Of a stretch of DNA of 25,295 nt, positions 1 through 9,762 are shown piece by piece. The notes under the pieces were generated by a model. It ran no database searches. It saw nothing but the letters and a program-made list of their open reading frames with translations, and was not told where the DNA came from. The stretch covers positions 454,215 to 479,509 of the forward strand of contig FN648707.1 in assembly GCA_000310025.1 (NCBI GenBank). The letters are read 5' to 3'. The position numbers and the translations under genes are program-made. Every line of letters begins with the position of its first letter. Position 1 is the stretch's first letter. This DNA comes from Ectocarpus siliculosus (lineage: Eukaryota > Sar > Phaeophyceae > Ectocarpales > Ectocarpaceae).

Positions 1-1253
1 GGGGGGGGGGGGGGCAAGCAATGGGGAGAAGATGGCAAGACACGGCAGGGATGAAATGGCAAAAACAGCGGTGGAAAGGGGATTAGGAGGACGAAGGTTC
101 GGGATGGGCTAGCCATGTGGAATGACGAGGAAGTGGCCACACAAATCAGGGATGCAAGGGAAAAAATGAGGTGGACAGGGGGTAACTAGAACAGCGGTGG
201 GTGGCCCGACACGGCTAGCTCCTGTAAGCTGTAGGATTTACCGGGTCACATGTTCCGTGGTAGTTGAGACAAACGCACACCAAGATAGGCAATTGATGGA
301 AAGGGTTGCTGGCAGCGGAAGCTGAACGGCTGATGGTGGCAGTGGCTCCCCGCCGTGTAGATGACCGAGACGTAGCGTCAGCCGAACAACGTAGATTTAG
401 ATTGTGCCGTCGAAGGGATAGTCTACAATAGCGACGACACGGCACGGTCAAGGACTATCATAGCATGATGAGATGAAGCTGTCCGATCCCCGTGGAAAAT
501 GCCTACAGCTGGTAACCTAGAACGGTCACATGTACGCCGCCTTAATCCTCCGCATTCCGTATTCTATGATCACCAGAAATCACACTGTCTCGAGAAAGGA
601 AGACACTGATGAACCACACTGGGGTTGACCCAAGAGAGACGTGCATGCCACTGAAAACGTTGTTGTGTGGACCACGCCTGACGTATAGCGTTAAGTTTTC
701 ATCGAGACGCCGTACCACACGGTGGGAATACTAGATAGAAACCACGGGCGACTCCTGCACTAAACAACAACGGCATGTTCACGAAAAAAAAAAAAACATG
801 GTGACAGTGACAGTGACAGCAATGACGAGATCGAGGGAGTCATGGGCACATGACATATATAATGCTTGTACTCCGCAACAAATGATCTGCCTAACAACTT
901 ATCTCTTCCTCTACCACCACCATTAGAGTCTTAGAGCGTCATCATCAACATCATACACCAGGCACGAGCACGCCGGCAAACCCGAACAGCCATGACAGCT
1001 ACCGCGACCGTACCGTAATTGTCAAATCGATCGCAGAGCCCCAACACAACAAGTAACAAGCAACATCCCAAGAGAAGACCAACCTCTTTCTCTCTCTCTC
1101 TCTCTCTTTCTCTCTGTGTGTGTGTCTGTCTCTTTGCCCGTGTCTCCGCCAGCCGCACCTACTGACCACGCTCGCTCTCTGCATGCGTGTTTCTCTCTCT
1201 CTCTCCGTCTCTCTCCTATCTATCGCGCCCTATCTCCACCCGTACACACGCAC
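1..1253. other. EIF3D intron 7, partial, no recognised exon
   Basis: No eIF3d-like exon is visible on the minus strand. The stretch starts with G14 and holds an A12 run near 785, a CT/GT-rich microsatellite around 1084-1130 and a second CT run at 1190-1206. A short plus-strand open stretch (97-189) looks protein-like and is listed as a finding. Confidence 0.6.
1084..1128. repeat. (TC)n/(TG)n microsatellite
   Basis: A run of TC dinucleotides followed by TG dinucleotides in EIF3D intron 7. It creates two Arg/Glu-repeat minus-strand reading frames that are not genes. Confidence 0.85.
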
Positions 1254-1418
1254 CTTCTGCACGACGATATCCCAGGGGTAGATGGTCCTTGGTGAGGCCA
1301 TCAGGTGGGCCAGGATCGCGTCGGTGGCGAACACGTTCCCCTTACCCTCCACGGCTAGCTTCTCCATCACCGGGTCGTCGGTCGTAGTCACGTAGTAGAA
1401 CTCCTTTTTCTCGCACCG
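1254..1418 (-). CDS. EIF3D: EIF3D exon 7, last exon seen
   Basis: This 55-codon exon encodes [40 protein letters not shown] and YPWDIVVQK. These are diagnostic of the eIF3d cap-binding domain. The acceptor is TTTCTTGTACAG and the donor GTGCGT, phase 0. The next exon should begin near the family's VG.KLFFDKRD block, which I could not find in the remaining 1.2 kb. Confidence 0.94.
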
Positions 1419-4400
1419 CTGTACAAGAAACAAACACACACACGCACTTCACGTATTTAGAACATACATCGGGGGGAAATCTCAAGGTACACCGTGGTCG
1501 TGGAACGTACTCACATGGTTCTACGTAGTGCGTACATTGGTGATGGGAAAATAGCACGGTACTAAATGGTCATTGGAAAGGGGAAGCGAATGCGACAATT
1601 TGAGACGATCGAGGCAACTACATTAATAGCGTCGGGTTCCGCAGTACGCAGCACAAAAGAAAAACCAGCAAGTTTTGTGGGTCAAGCTTAAGCTATGAAC
1701 ATGTGCAGTAGGGAGCGCATTCGAGTGGGAAAAGCGAGAACGTGAAAGTGAAAGTGACGGTCTAAAATAGAGATGGCGCTGGTCGCAAAAGAAAATAGAA
1801 ATACAGATTGCATTCGACCTGAACCAAAGGGGAAGACTAAGACACCAGTGGCTTCGAGACCCTTTACGAGGCACGAGCTACACGGAATTGGACATAGATC
1901 TGGACGTTATCTAGTCGGAATGCTGGTCACGCTGTTCCAAGTTACATGTTTCACGGCGAGGGTTGGGTTGCATTCTGCACCACAAAGAACCACAACATAG
2001 AGGAGAGGTGCTGAAATTCAACCCTGAGAACCAAGAACCCAAGAAAAATAACAAGCATAAGAGGTTTTGAAACTCAACACTACGACCAATAATAGTTCTA
2101 CAGGGCAAGAAACACAACACGCATCTATGCGTACCTGCAGGCGCCTCTCGGTTCTGGAGGTGATCCTATCGTACTGGTCGTCGTACTGCTCCAAGAAGCC
2201 GCACCACTGGATGTCCTCCGCCTTGGGGATGTTGGTCTGGAGCTTCGTTAGCTGCGGCAGCTCGAACTCCTCCACGACCTAACCGGACATCATCATCATC
2301 ATCATCAACAACAACGAACAGCATAGACACGTTTTCCATCTGAGCGGGAAAGGCACTGCAAACAGCAGCCTCATTAAGAGAGATGGCATGTCAACGCAGA
2401 CACGAACATGAAGGCGTAGAAAATACGGCATGTAGCTAACCCTATTATTGTCGCAAACGATGGAAAAGCTCAGAGACGAGAACCCAACCAGGGGCGTCTT
2501 GTAAGCAGTGTTAAAATCAACCATCCCCAAAGAAGACCCTGATTTTTGGTTTGTTTGATTACCCTGAACATGCAAACAGGCATCTGTCACACCACGACGC
2601 ACTGCTGCTGTCGAACCGTATTGGGCAGAAAATAGCTCCAGAAACGAAACAAACTTCGCTTGAACCGACGTGATACGAAAGTAGCACAAGCACGGCACGA
2701 GAACATGCAGGAAGAAACCCCCAGGCCTTCAACATGAACATGAACGCAAGACGGCACACTTCCTTGAACAACAGGCGTTCTTTCTTGTGGTGCAGGGATG
2801 TCCCAACTACAGCATCTGCTGGACTTGACTGGTTTGGTGCAACCAGGCTTTGTTCGTAACGTTTTCAGCTTGGCGTGTTTGCCAAGTCAGGCCAAAGATG
2901 TACGAAGAGTCAGTCCATCTCGCAAACAAAAACAACAGACAGACCATTTGCCCTCGGACCACATATGCGTATCAAAACCATCGCCAGGGCAACATGCCGC
3001 TGCGGCCATCGCCGTCATGTTTTCGACGGTTCAAACGAAAGCTGTAGCAGTCCAAAGAGTGGCGCGACAAAAAACACAAAAGTGGTGTGACAATTGCAGT
3101 CAATACGTGTGAGGTCACCCAGGCAGGACCTGCGGCAACAGCAGTCAGCCCATACATAGACGGCGTGACAACAAAAACAAAGCAAAACACGACACAACAC
3201 ACGAGCTACAAGTGATCACGTGTGACGTGACATGACATGACATGACATGGCATTCCCTGACCCGCCACCGAGGCGGAACCTGCGCCAATAACATTCGGTC
3301 CACAGGGTACCGTCACAAACAAAAAGCAAAAAAAGTGCGGTGTCACTAAAAAAAAATAGAAAAAAGCTGTATTCAACCAAGAGTAAAAAGTCAACATGTA
3401 TGTGACGTATGTATGCATATCATGTGAGGTCATGTTTGCTCACCTGCCAGTCAGGCAAGACTTGCACCGAGGCCTGGCGGTCGGTGCGCTGGCGGTCTCT
3501 CCGGTACGGGCCGCGTCCCCTCGCCAACCGCTGACGCTCCCACTTGTTCTTGGGCACGCCGATGAAGCGACCTCCAGTGCTGTCGTATCGTATAGCGTCG
3601 TGTGGAATCGACAAGAAAATACCAGCATCAACAGTAACACAAGCCCATCCACATGAGGAACAAAATAGTAATGAGTGGAACACCATAACCCAGAAGGACC
3701 GCAGTGGCGGGAGGGAAAATATCCACGTTCATGGAGGTGTGGCCAACTCAGAAAACCCTAAAGCAGTACCCTCGGACATCGTCCGGTCGGCAACGTATTA
3801 CTGTTGACCAACAAGATTTCAAACAAGTCCAATCGCACCAAACAAAAACGGGCGTTCTTTCCCTTTTCGCCAACGGCAACGATAACTACGACTACAGGCG
3901 GTAGGAAAGAAAAAAAGAGCCGGAAAACCATGACTCCTCACAACAAAACAAAGTAGCGCAGAATCACAACAACACGTATCGTCAACGGACACTAGCACTC
4001 GCTAAATCAGCCCCAACAGACCCAAACCTCTCCTTCTGTCTCACCGGTCCTTCCCGGCTTGTCCCCCCTGACTCGCCGCCGGCTGTCCCCGAGTAGTCTC
4101 CCCGAACCGTCCGCCGAACCGACCGCCGCGACCGCGCCCCCGGCCACGGTTGTTGTTCCAGCGGTTACGCGGTCCGAACCGGTTCTGCTTGGACTTTGTG
4201 GTGTCCACCAGGCGGAACGCCTCGTCCTGATTGGTGGTTCGTGCGTCATTATTGCGGGTCAATTTTGCGGGACAAGAAGAAGAAGAAGCGGGGGGGCGAA
4301 TCGGTGTTTAGTGTAGCTCCAACACGAAGAAGGTGGTGACGACCATGACAAGAGAGCGGTACTGCTGTTGTGGTAGGCGGCAAGGTTCCGGGCAGTTGTC

Positions 4401-7400
4401 ATCAACTCGAGACGCTGCTATAGTCGCCGTACAATAAACAAAAAAATGCACCCCTTGTCGTCTATCACCGCGGTCGGGATGCATTACCATGGTACGGTAT
4501 GATGGCATTGGACATCCACCATCGAAAACGTCTAGAATATAAAACCCCAAAAGGTCCGAGGCAACACCAACATTGCATCGAAGGAAGGCCTCCGACTACT
4601 GTACCGACGGAAACAACGATCTCAACACGTCAACTACCGTAAATGACACATGATTAACGCACCCCCTGGACAAATTTTCAAATCTCGATTTCTCAACAGC
4701 AGAAAGAGTCACAGCGCCGAAAACGGTGGCGTTGAGGCTGTCTTGTCGAGACCTTTCCGAAAATGTATTGTTTCATTTATGCATCCTCTTCGTCGTGGCG
4801 TAATCGAGCTTTGAAAATTGGTCCAGGGGGGGTGTTATCTTGTGTCATATACGGTATTAACGTGTCGTGTGTGAACACCTCAACCATCATACTTAGTCAC
4901 AACGGCTGGTACTTGAGCAGCTGCTGCGGTGCTATCAAGCACGGCAAAGGGTTTGCCGCAGACAAATCGACCAGCTGTTGGGTCCGTAAGACTCCTGGTT
5001 TCGGCCCGGGCGGGTTTCCGCGTTGTGGTTCATTTACACAAAGGTATATGGTATTCCATTCATGGCACTTACGCGTTCGCTGAGATGGAGAGTGGTACCC
5101 GGACGATAGATATGACTTCCCTTGTCCAACAAAAAAAAATAGCAAAACACAACGAACGCCACCTGAGTGCCGTTGCTACTTCCCGAACGTTCAACACGCT
5201 AGATACGACACCCCCTCGACTGATTTTCAAAGCTCAAATTACCGGCAGGAAAAACAGTAACGGCGCCGAAAATGGAGGGTTGGAGCCATTTCGCCCAGAG
5301 CACCCGGAAACGTATCATTTGAGTTCGACGTCCTCTTCGTAGTCGAAAAGTCGAGTTTCGAAAATCGGTCCTGGGGTAAGGTATGCATATCTTGAGTCGC
5401 CTATGGTACGGTCTTCGGCCTCTCACCTCCTCGTTGTCGTACTTGTACTGGAACTCCGCGTTGACGGCGTTGTCCTCCCCACGTCGGTTACCTAGTTCCC
5501 GTTCGCAATACAGCAGTTACGCCGCCACCAAACAACACAACAAGGAAGGGAGGCAAACACAACAGGAACAGCGACGGAGACAGGGAGCAGCACCAGCGAC
5601 AAGCACGCCAAGCACAACCCGGTGGTGGTATTGCGGTAAGAAGGGGCCAGACGCGGAATAGGCAGCATGACGTCATCTCTCAAGCATGACGTCATCTCTC
5701 AACAAGGACAACAGCCGGTGGGAGGAGCTTCGCCGGCTGCACGATGACAGCAACAGCCCAGTACAACCACAGCCACAACAGCAGACGCAGCAGAGATACC
5801 TTAAGAGTCGGAGAGATGGCACCCCCGTGTTAGAGAGTCTTTTTTATAATTTCTCCACACCAACCGATACCTCTCAGGAAAGCCCTCGACGAGATATTTC
5901 CAAAACTACCCTTTTCGGCAGTGGTACCCCAACTGGTTGTGGATAAATACGCCACAAAAGAACGCCAACACGGGGGTGCCAGCTCTCCGAAATTTACGGT
6001 AAACAACAAAAGCACAACAGCCGGGGCAAGAGCAACCAAGCACTACGAGCGATGTGGAAGCTCTTCCGACGACGTACTTGCGAGGGTCATGTTTCAGGAA
6101 AAGCCCTAGCGCTTCAACTGGGGCGGGCTTAGCGTCGCACCGTCACCGACCTGCAGTATTGTGCCCCCTCTCAAGTCAACACCACCAGACATGCATCTTC
6201 CCGCCGACAGCAAACCCGCTTCCCATAACTTCTGAGCAAACAAAAAAAAGGCACAGATGAAACAGAAGGCCCGCCCCACAGACTCACGGAAGCTCCGGTT
6301 CTGGAAGTACACGGGCGCCGTGAAGTCGGCCGCCCTTCCGATGCGATCGCTCTTGCCGAACGGCGCGTACGGGACGTCCAGGAACTGCTCAGGCAACGCA
6401 CTGCACGCAACGCGAAAAGAAAATAAAGAGGCACAAGAAAAATCAGCATGTACTGTACATGGGAAGCGACAGGACCAAGTTACACGCGCGACCGGAGTAG
6501 ACAGGATTGGCGGGAACATAGGAAGGCGGAATGCGGCGAAATAGAGGTGCCACGCGGCGGCCAACGTCAAGACAAGACAAGACAGCAGTGGTCGGCACGG
6601 AAGTAACGACCACTCTGACATGCATGTGTGAGGAGGGAGTTCTGGAACGACTGGTGTCGCCTGCCGCGGGTTGATTACACCGAACGTCGAATTCAGCGAC
6701 GGCGTGGTGCATCATCGCATGCATAGCCGTACATAAGTGCTCAAAGATGCGCGTTCGGGTGCACCAAAGTGGTTCACCTTCATGCCAAGCAAGAATAGAA
6801 CACGCTAACAGAGAGGCGTGCAGACCGTTTACCCGTAATACCCTCGATATCGCTTCAAGAGCTATGCGGTCAAAAAGCCGACACGCTGTCTGTGCATCGT
6901 CCTCATGGGCATATTTCATGTGGTGGACGGAACGACGTCGGGCTCAAGATGGGCTGAAGACGCATCCACCCACGAAGGCAAGCAAATGTCCGACTTCTCA
7001 TGTACTGGTCATGTTTACGCTCCCAACAGAGTGTACCACAGCAGCAGAGCACCAAAGTTGGGCGAGGAACTTGGTTTTAACCCGGGGTATATATTGAGCG
7101 ACCAGCACTCTACACACTCCAGAACCACGCACCCCTCTTCGCAACGGCGATACACAGGATAGGCACCCCTCTACTATTGGCCGATCGTCAACGAACAATA
7201 ACAGCAGAGAACACCGACGGGTTGGGCAATGGTCGCGGTCTGTCTTCTGCGTGGACGTGGCCGGAACAGATTGATTGATCTGCAAGAGACTTGACAGCGT
7301 ATGTCATTCAGCGGCATGCCGTGTGTGCGGAATGCTGGTAGAATTTGTTTGGCATGACGATTATCGGTTGTTGAGGCAGCATAGGATTACGGCTTGCTGT

Positions 7401-8683
7401 TGAGGCTGGAAGTTGTTTGGTATAAGGAGAATTGGTTGTAGAGGCAGTACTGTATAGGATTACGGCTTGCTGCTGAGGCTGGAATTCGTATGGCATGATG
7501 ATTATTGGTTGTCGAGGCAGTCTACATTAGGAATACGGCTTTGTTGAGGCAGACAGCCAAGGAACAAGGATACCGACAAGTGCTCTTGGGCCTTGAAGCT
7601 GACAAGTAAAGAGGACGGCTGGATGGGAACGGGGAAGGTGTGGATGAGGCAGTACGGTCCATGGCGGCTCAGGATGTTGTTAGAAAATATACAATACAAT
7701 GTTGATTCTTCGAAAAGTATATATACAGACATGGTTCGATCGATAACCAAGAGCAACGTAGCGTCTCTGTGTGTATCGGTGGATCAACGACCATAAATGC
7801 ACTTCGCGAAACCAACCAGAGGCAAGCTATTAATAGTGACAGACAACCAATTCAAGTAAGTGTTACTGCCGTTTTACCAATCACACTCTGTTGGTTTTCC
7901 ACAGGCAACAAAGAAACCAGCCCGCCGATAGTTTGGGTACACACAAAATGTTCGCTGCATAGATTGAATGGCTGCTGTGTTAGATAGTCCCAGCTCGTGC
8001 GACTGCTGCGCCGAGATTCAAACCCACGTCCCAAACGTCAGCAAGCTTGCGAGGTTTACCAACCAATCCCGCACTGCTGCTGTGCATACTTGTACCAGCA
8101 ATACGTGGTTAGAGAGTACAGCTGTAGTACTTGTAGCATACCAAAATGGTTAGTGCTGCCGGCAATACATTGCAACGATGCGCTCACAACGGTTTGGCAG
8201 ATTTCGTGGCGTTGAAGCAATTCAACTGCGTGGGAGCCGACTCGCGCACCGGAATGGTACCAGTAAGTGGTGACAGCAAGCTTTCGGGGTACAGCAGTAA
8301 TACATTGATGCAGTAGTGTTGGGTGACGGTGGGGATGCCGTACACATGTACACACATTTTTGAAAACGAAAAAACTGTTTCCTGTCTGCTGCTGTTGGAG
8401 AAGCTGCTGAAGCTTGCAAAAGGTTGCAAATGGCGCACGGCAGCATCATGATGCTATGTCTTCTCCCTGTCTCTTGAGGTTGCAACAGGCAGGACGCAAA
8501 TGCATGGGGTACAAGCAGGCCGCTTCCGTGCAGCTCCAACAGGAGCACAGATGACAAGCATGGTTTCCCTCAAGATTCCAGGACAGCGATTTGAAAGCCT
8601 CACCTTGCGTCTGGCCCCCAGCCCCCCTCGGCATTGGTATGGACGACCGGCGTCGTGAACGTGCCCATGTCCTCTCGCTCCAT
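1254..8683 (-). CDS. EIF3D: Eukaryotic translation initiation factor 3 subunit D (eIF3d), partial, 7 exons, C-terminus beyond left edge
   Basis: eIF3d is a cytoplasmic subunit of the eIF3 complex, which loads mRNA on the 40S ribosome. In animals it also binds the cap of selected mRNAs directly. Exons (minus strand): 8683-8604, 6400-6288, 5491-5427, 4226-4045, 3579-3444, 2278-2135, 1418-1254. They total 885 bases, 295 codons, with every junction in phase. Family landmarks appear in the right order: an N-terminal GWGP motif; [91 protein letters not shown]. The human protein is about 548 residues, so roughly the C-terminal 45% is missing; no further exon was recognised in 1-1253. All donors are GT and all acceptors AG. 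An Arg/Gly-rich linker in exon 4 is notable. Identity is very secure; individual splice sites are inferred. Confidence 0.95.
2135..2278 (-). CDS. EIF3D: EIF3D exon 6
   Basis: This 48-codon exon encodes [36 protein letters not shown] and TSRTERRLQ. It is a clear match to the start of the eIF3d cap-binding domain (PQDIECCGALEYYDKAFDRI in animals). The acceptor is GGTTAG and the donor GTACGC; both ends are phase 0. Confidence 0.94.
2288..2306. repeat. (ATC)6 microsatellite beside the EIF3D exon 6 acceptor
   Basis: An ATC trinucleotide run followed by AAC repeats lies about ten bases upstream (transcript sense) of the exon 6 acceptor. It occupies the usual branch-point and pyrimidine-tract zone, where it reads as GAT repeats. 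Confidence 0.85.
3226..3250. repeat. Pentanucleotide repeat (ACATG)n
   Basis: TGACA/ACATG units are repeated about five times without interruption in EIF3D intron 5. Confidence 0.85.
3444..3579 (-). CDS. EIF3D: EIF3D exon 5
   Basis: The acceptor ACGACAG gives phase 2 continuity with exon 4. It encodes a strongly basic stretch ([20 protein letters not shown]) followed by SVQVLPDWQ, the counterpart of the SSVEVRSDWEV block that leads into the cap-binding domain. The donor is GTGAGC, phase 0. Confidence 0.9.
4045..4226 (-). CDS. EIF3D: EIF3D exon 4 with RGG-type linker
   Basis: It opens with [20 protein letters not shown], equivalent to the conserved SFQLVDT...RF region. It then runs into an Asn/Arg/Gly-rich tract ([16 protein letters not shown]) and a [15 protein letters not shown] tail. 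The donor GTGAGA follows CCG, phase 2. The RGG-like tract is typical of RNA-binding low-complexity linkers; any role here is inference. Confidence 0.9.
4635..4856. mobile_element. Inverted-repeat (MITE-like) element, copy A
   Basis: Long terminal inverted repeats of about 60 bp flank a core of about 100 bp. The left arm holds TACCGTAAATGACACA and then ACCCCCTGGACAAATTTTCA. The right arm, reverse-complemented, holds TACCGTATATGACACA and then CCCCTGGACCAATTTTCAAA. The repeat may extend to 4625-4866 (ACACGTYAA on both sides). It lies in EIF3D intron 3 and has no coding capacity. It shares arms and core motifs (GCGCCGAAAA) with copies B and C. Confidence 0.8.
5190..5411. mobile_element. Inverted-repeat (MITE-like) element, copy B
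   Basis: Same family as copy A and same orientation, as shown by GGCGCCGAAAATGGAG in the core. The left arm contains CACCCCCTCGACTGATTTTC and AAAGCTC. The right arm contains TCGAGTTTCGAAAATCGGTC and CTGGGGTAAGG. The arms are more diverged than in copy C. It ends about 15 bases from the EIF3D exon 3 donor, so intron 3 carries two such elements. Exact ends are uncertain by about 10 bases. Confidence 0.75.
5427..5491 (-). CDS. EIF3D: EIF3D exon 3
   Basis: This 65-bp exon encodes [20 protein letters not shown], corresponding to the acidic segment around QYAYFHEEDE in animal eIF3d. It starts after CTAG with phase 1 satisfied by exon 2. It ends GAGGAG before GTGAGA in phase 0. An inverted-repeat element ends only about 15 bases downstream of its donor. 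Confidence 0.85.
5665..5702. repeat. Tandem 19-bp duplication, each unit with a TGACGTCA palindrome
   Basis: GCATGACGTCATCTCTCAA occurs twice with no gap, in EIF3D intron 2. TGACGTCA is the classical CRE/bZIP site. The exact duplication is direct sequence; regulatory function is only a possibility. Confidence 0.85.
6288..6400 (-). CDS. EIF3D: EIF3D exon 2
   Basis: The acceptor is a pyrimidine-rich stretch ending GTGCAG. The first base completes the AG left by exon 1 (Ser). It encodes [20 protein letters not shown] and then [16 protein letters not shown], the most recognisable N-terminal block of eIF3d. The donor GTGAGT leaves phase 1. Confidence 0.92.
7330..7555. repeat. Minisatellite, unit ~68-73 bp, about 3 copies
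   Basis: Units start with GGTTGTNGAGGCAG at 7366, 7434 and 7507, giving spacings of 68 and 73 bp. The shared block ATAGGATTACGGCTTGCTG follows in the first two; the third is decayed (TTAGGAATACGGCTTTG). A partial leading unit with TTTGGCATGACGATTAT starts near 7345. It is intronic in EIF3D. Confidence 0.85.
7985..8080 (-). repeat. Possible tRNA-derived (SINE-like) relic
   Basis: On the minus strand, GTGGGTTTGAATCTCGGC resembles a tRNA T-arm and B-box (GGTTCGAATCC with changes). It follows an A-box-like GATTGGTTGGTAAACC at roughly tRNA spacing. The arms do not fold into a clean tRNA and no discriminator or anticodon could be assigned, so this is at best a degraded tRNA or the head of a SINE. 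No second copy was found in the window. Confidence 0.3.
8604..8683 (-). CDS. EIF3D: EIF3D exon 1 (start codon)
   Basis: The start ATG is at 8683-8681. Twenty-six codons plus AG precede a GTGAGG donor at 8603. The peptide carries TFTTPVV and GWGP, matching the conserved eIF3d N-terminus (MTPVI...GWGP in animals). A second in-frame ATG five codons in (MGTF) could be the real start and aligns better with the short animal N-terminus. Confidence 0.88.
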
Positions 8684-9178
8684 GCTACCCTTGGCGCCTG
8701 TCAACGGTTCCTCGCCGCTGCTGGTGGTTCAAATCGATCGCGCCCGCGCTCCTTTGCTCTCCTCTCCGCTCCTTCCTTTTGTGGTGCTCAAGACACGAGC
8801 TCCGCCTCCGAAATGGAAATCGGCTACAAAACAACAACCAGGAGCGGTTTTCTTCCAATGTATCCTGGAGAGCAAGATAACCCCACGAGCCTGCTGCGCT
8901 ACCTCTCTCTCTCTCTCTCTCGGCTCCGGTGGAAAGCCGCGGGTTAGTTGCTTGTAGGCGCCCCACGAGCCAGCACAACGCACTACTGATCTCACCCCCC
9001 CCCCCCCCCCCCCCTTCCCTGTTTTATTGCATTTTCTGAACACACATGAGTACTTAGATGAGAAATCTACTCCTCTGCGCGGACCCCTCGAGAACCCCTC
9101 ACATTTTTTTCAGACCAACTCTGTCTCTCGTGTTACTGCTGTGTAGTCCACCTCACGTACGCTTCGGTAGACAGGACA
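8684..9178. promoter_or_regulatory. Divergent intergenic region, candidate bidirectional promoter
   Basis: About 495 bp separate the EIF3D start codon (minus) from the proposed plus-strand start at 9179. It contains a (CT)n tract near 8902-8920 and an uninterrupted C20 run at 8995-9014. No clear TATA box stands out. The promoter role is inferred from head-to-head gene layout, not from a recognised motif. Confidence 0.4.
8995..9014. repeat. Poly(C) tract of 20
   Basis: Twenty consecutive C residues between the two divergent genes. Length may be inaccurate, because homopolymers are error-prone. Confidence 0.9.
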
Positions 9179-9294
9179 ATGCGACGCCCGCGGGCATTCA
9201 CGTGCTCAAAGCTCAAGGCTGAGCCCCTTCCCCCGCCGACCCGCAAGCCGCTGGGCTATGCCCTAACCCCTGCGACGACTAGTGTGCAAGCGAG
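9179..9294 (+). CDS. Unknown plus-strand gene, candidate exon 1
   Basis: The ATG opens a short frame (MRRPRAFTCSKLKAEPLPPP and onward) ending at CAAGCGAG before GTGGGT. Its phase matches the 9818 acceptor. It was chosen because the exon 2 frame has a stop at 9771 and no upstream ATG, so a 5' exon is needed. Support is splice phase only. Confidence 0.4.
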
Positions 9295-9724
9295 GTGGGT
9301 TTGATTCTTCATTTTAGCTAGATTTTTGAGGCGTCCGGTCGGGTTAGATTGATATATGTGCACGCAAAGCTCTTCTTTCTGTCCGGTCCCCAAAAGGATC
9401 GGTTCTTTCACATGCCTCCTCTCTCTCTCTGCTCGATAACACGCAGGAGGGCAGGGGGTTGGCTTCCCTCCTCGTGGAGTACCGTGTGGTCCTGTGCAGT
9501 TCGCTCGGTAGCGTTCAAAGCTCATCCCCTATGTGCACGGGTTGGTGCCGAAGTCAGCAAGGTCTTGGACGCACGTTGCCGTTTCACTTTCAGTTCCGAT
9601 GATGATGTCGATATGCCCCTCTCGCCTCTCTACACTACACAAGGCCTCTCCTCCCTCCCCACGCCTACCTGTCCCTCTCCATGGCACTCACGGCCTAACC
9701 ACTCCACACGACAAACCCTCTCAC

Positions 9725-9762
<38 letters not shown>

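Larger units (their letters stand above)
2279..3443 (-). other. EIF3D intron 5
   Basis: A 1.16-kb intron with no coding signal. It contains the pentanucleotide repeat at 3226-3250 and the ATC run at 2288-2306. The other open frames here lack family features. Confidence 0.7.
6401..8603 (-). other. EIF3D intron 1
   Basis: A 2.2-kb first intron. It holds the ~70-bp minisatellite (7330-7555), a possible tRNA-derived repeat near 7985-8080 and scattered AT-rich sequence. No alternative coding exon is supported. Confidence 0.7.

Noticed and set aside
6443-6919. 158-codon minus-strand frame upstream of EIF3D exon 2
   Set aside because: It lies in intron 1, and the exon 1 to exon 2 junction is already phase-exact without it. 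No eIF3d similarity.
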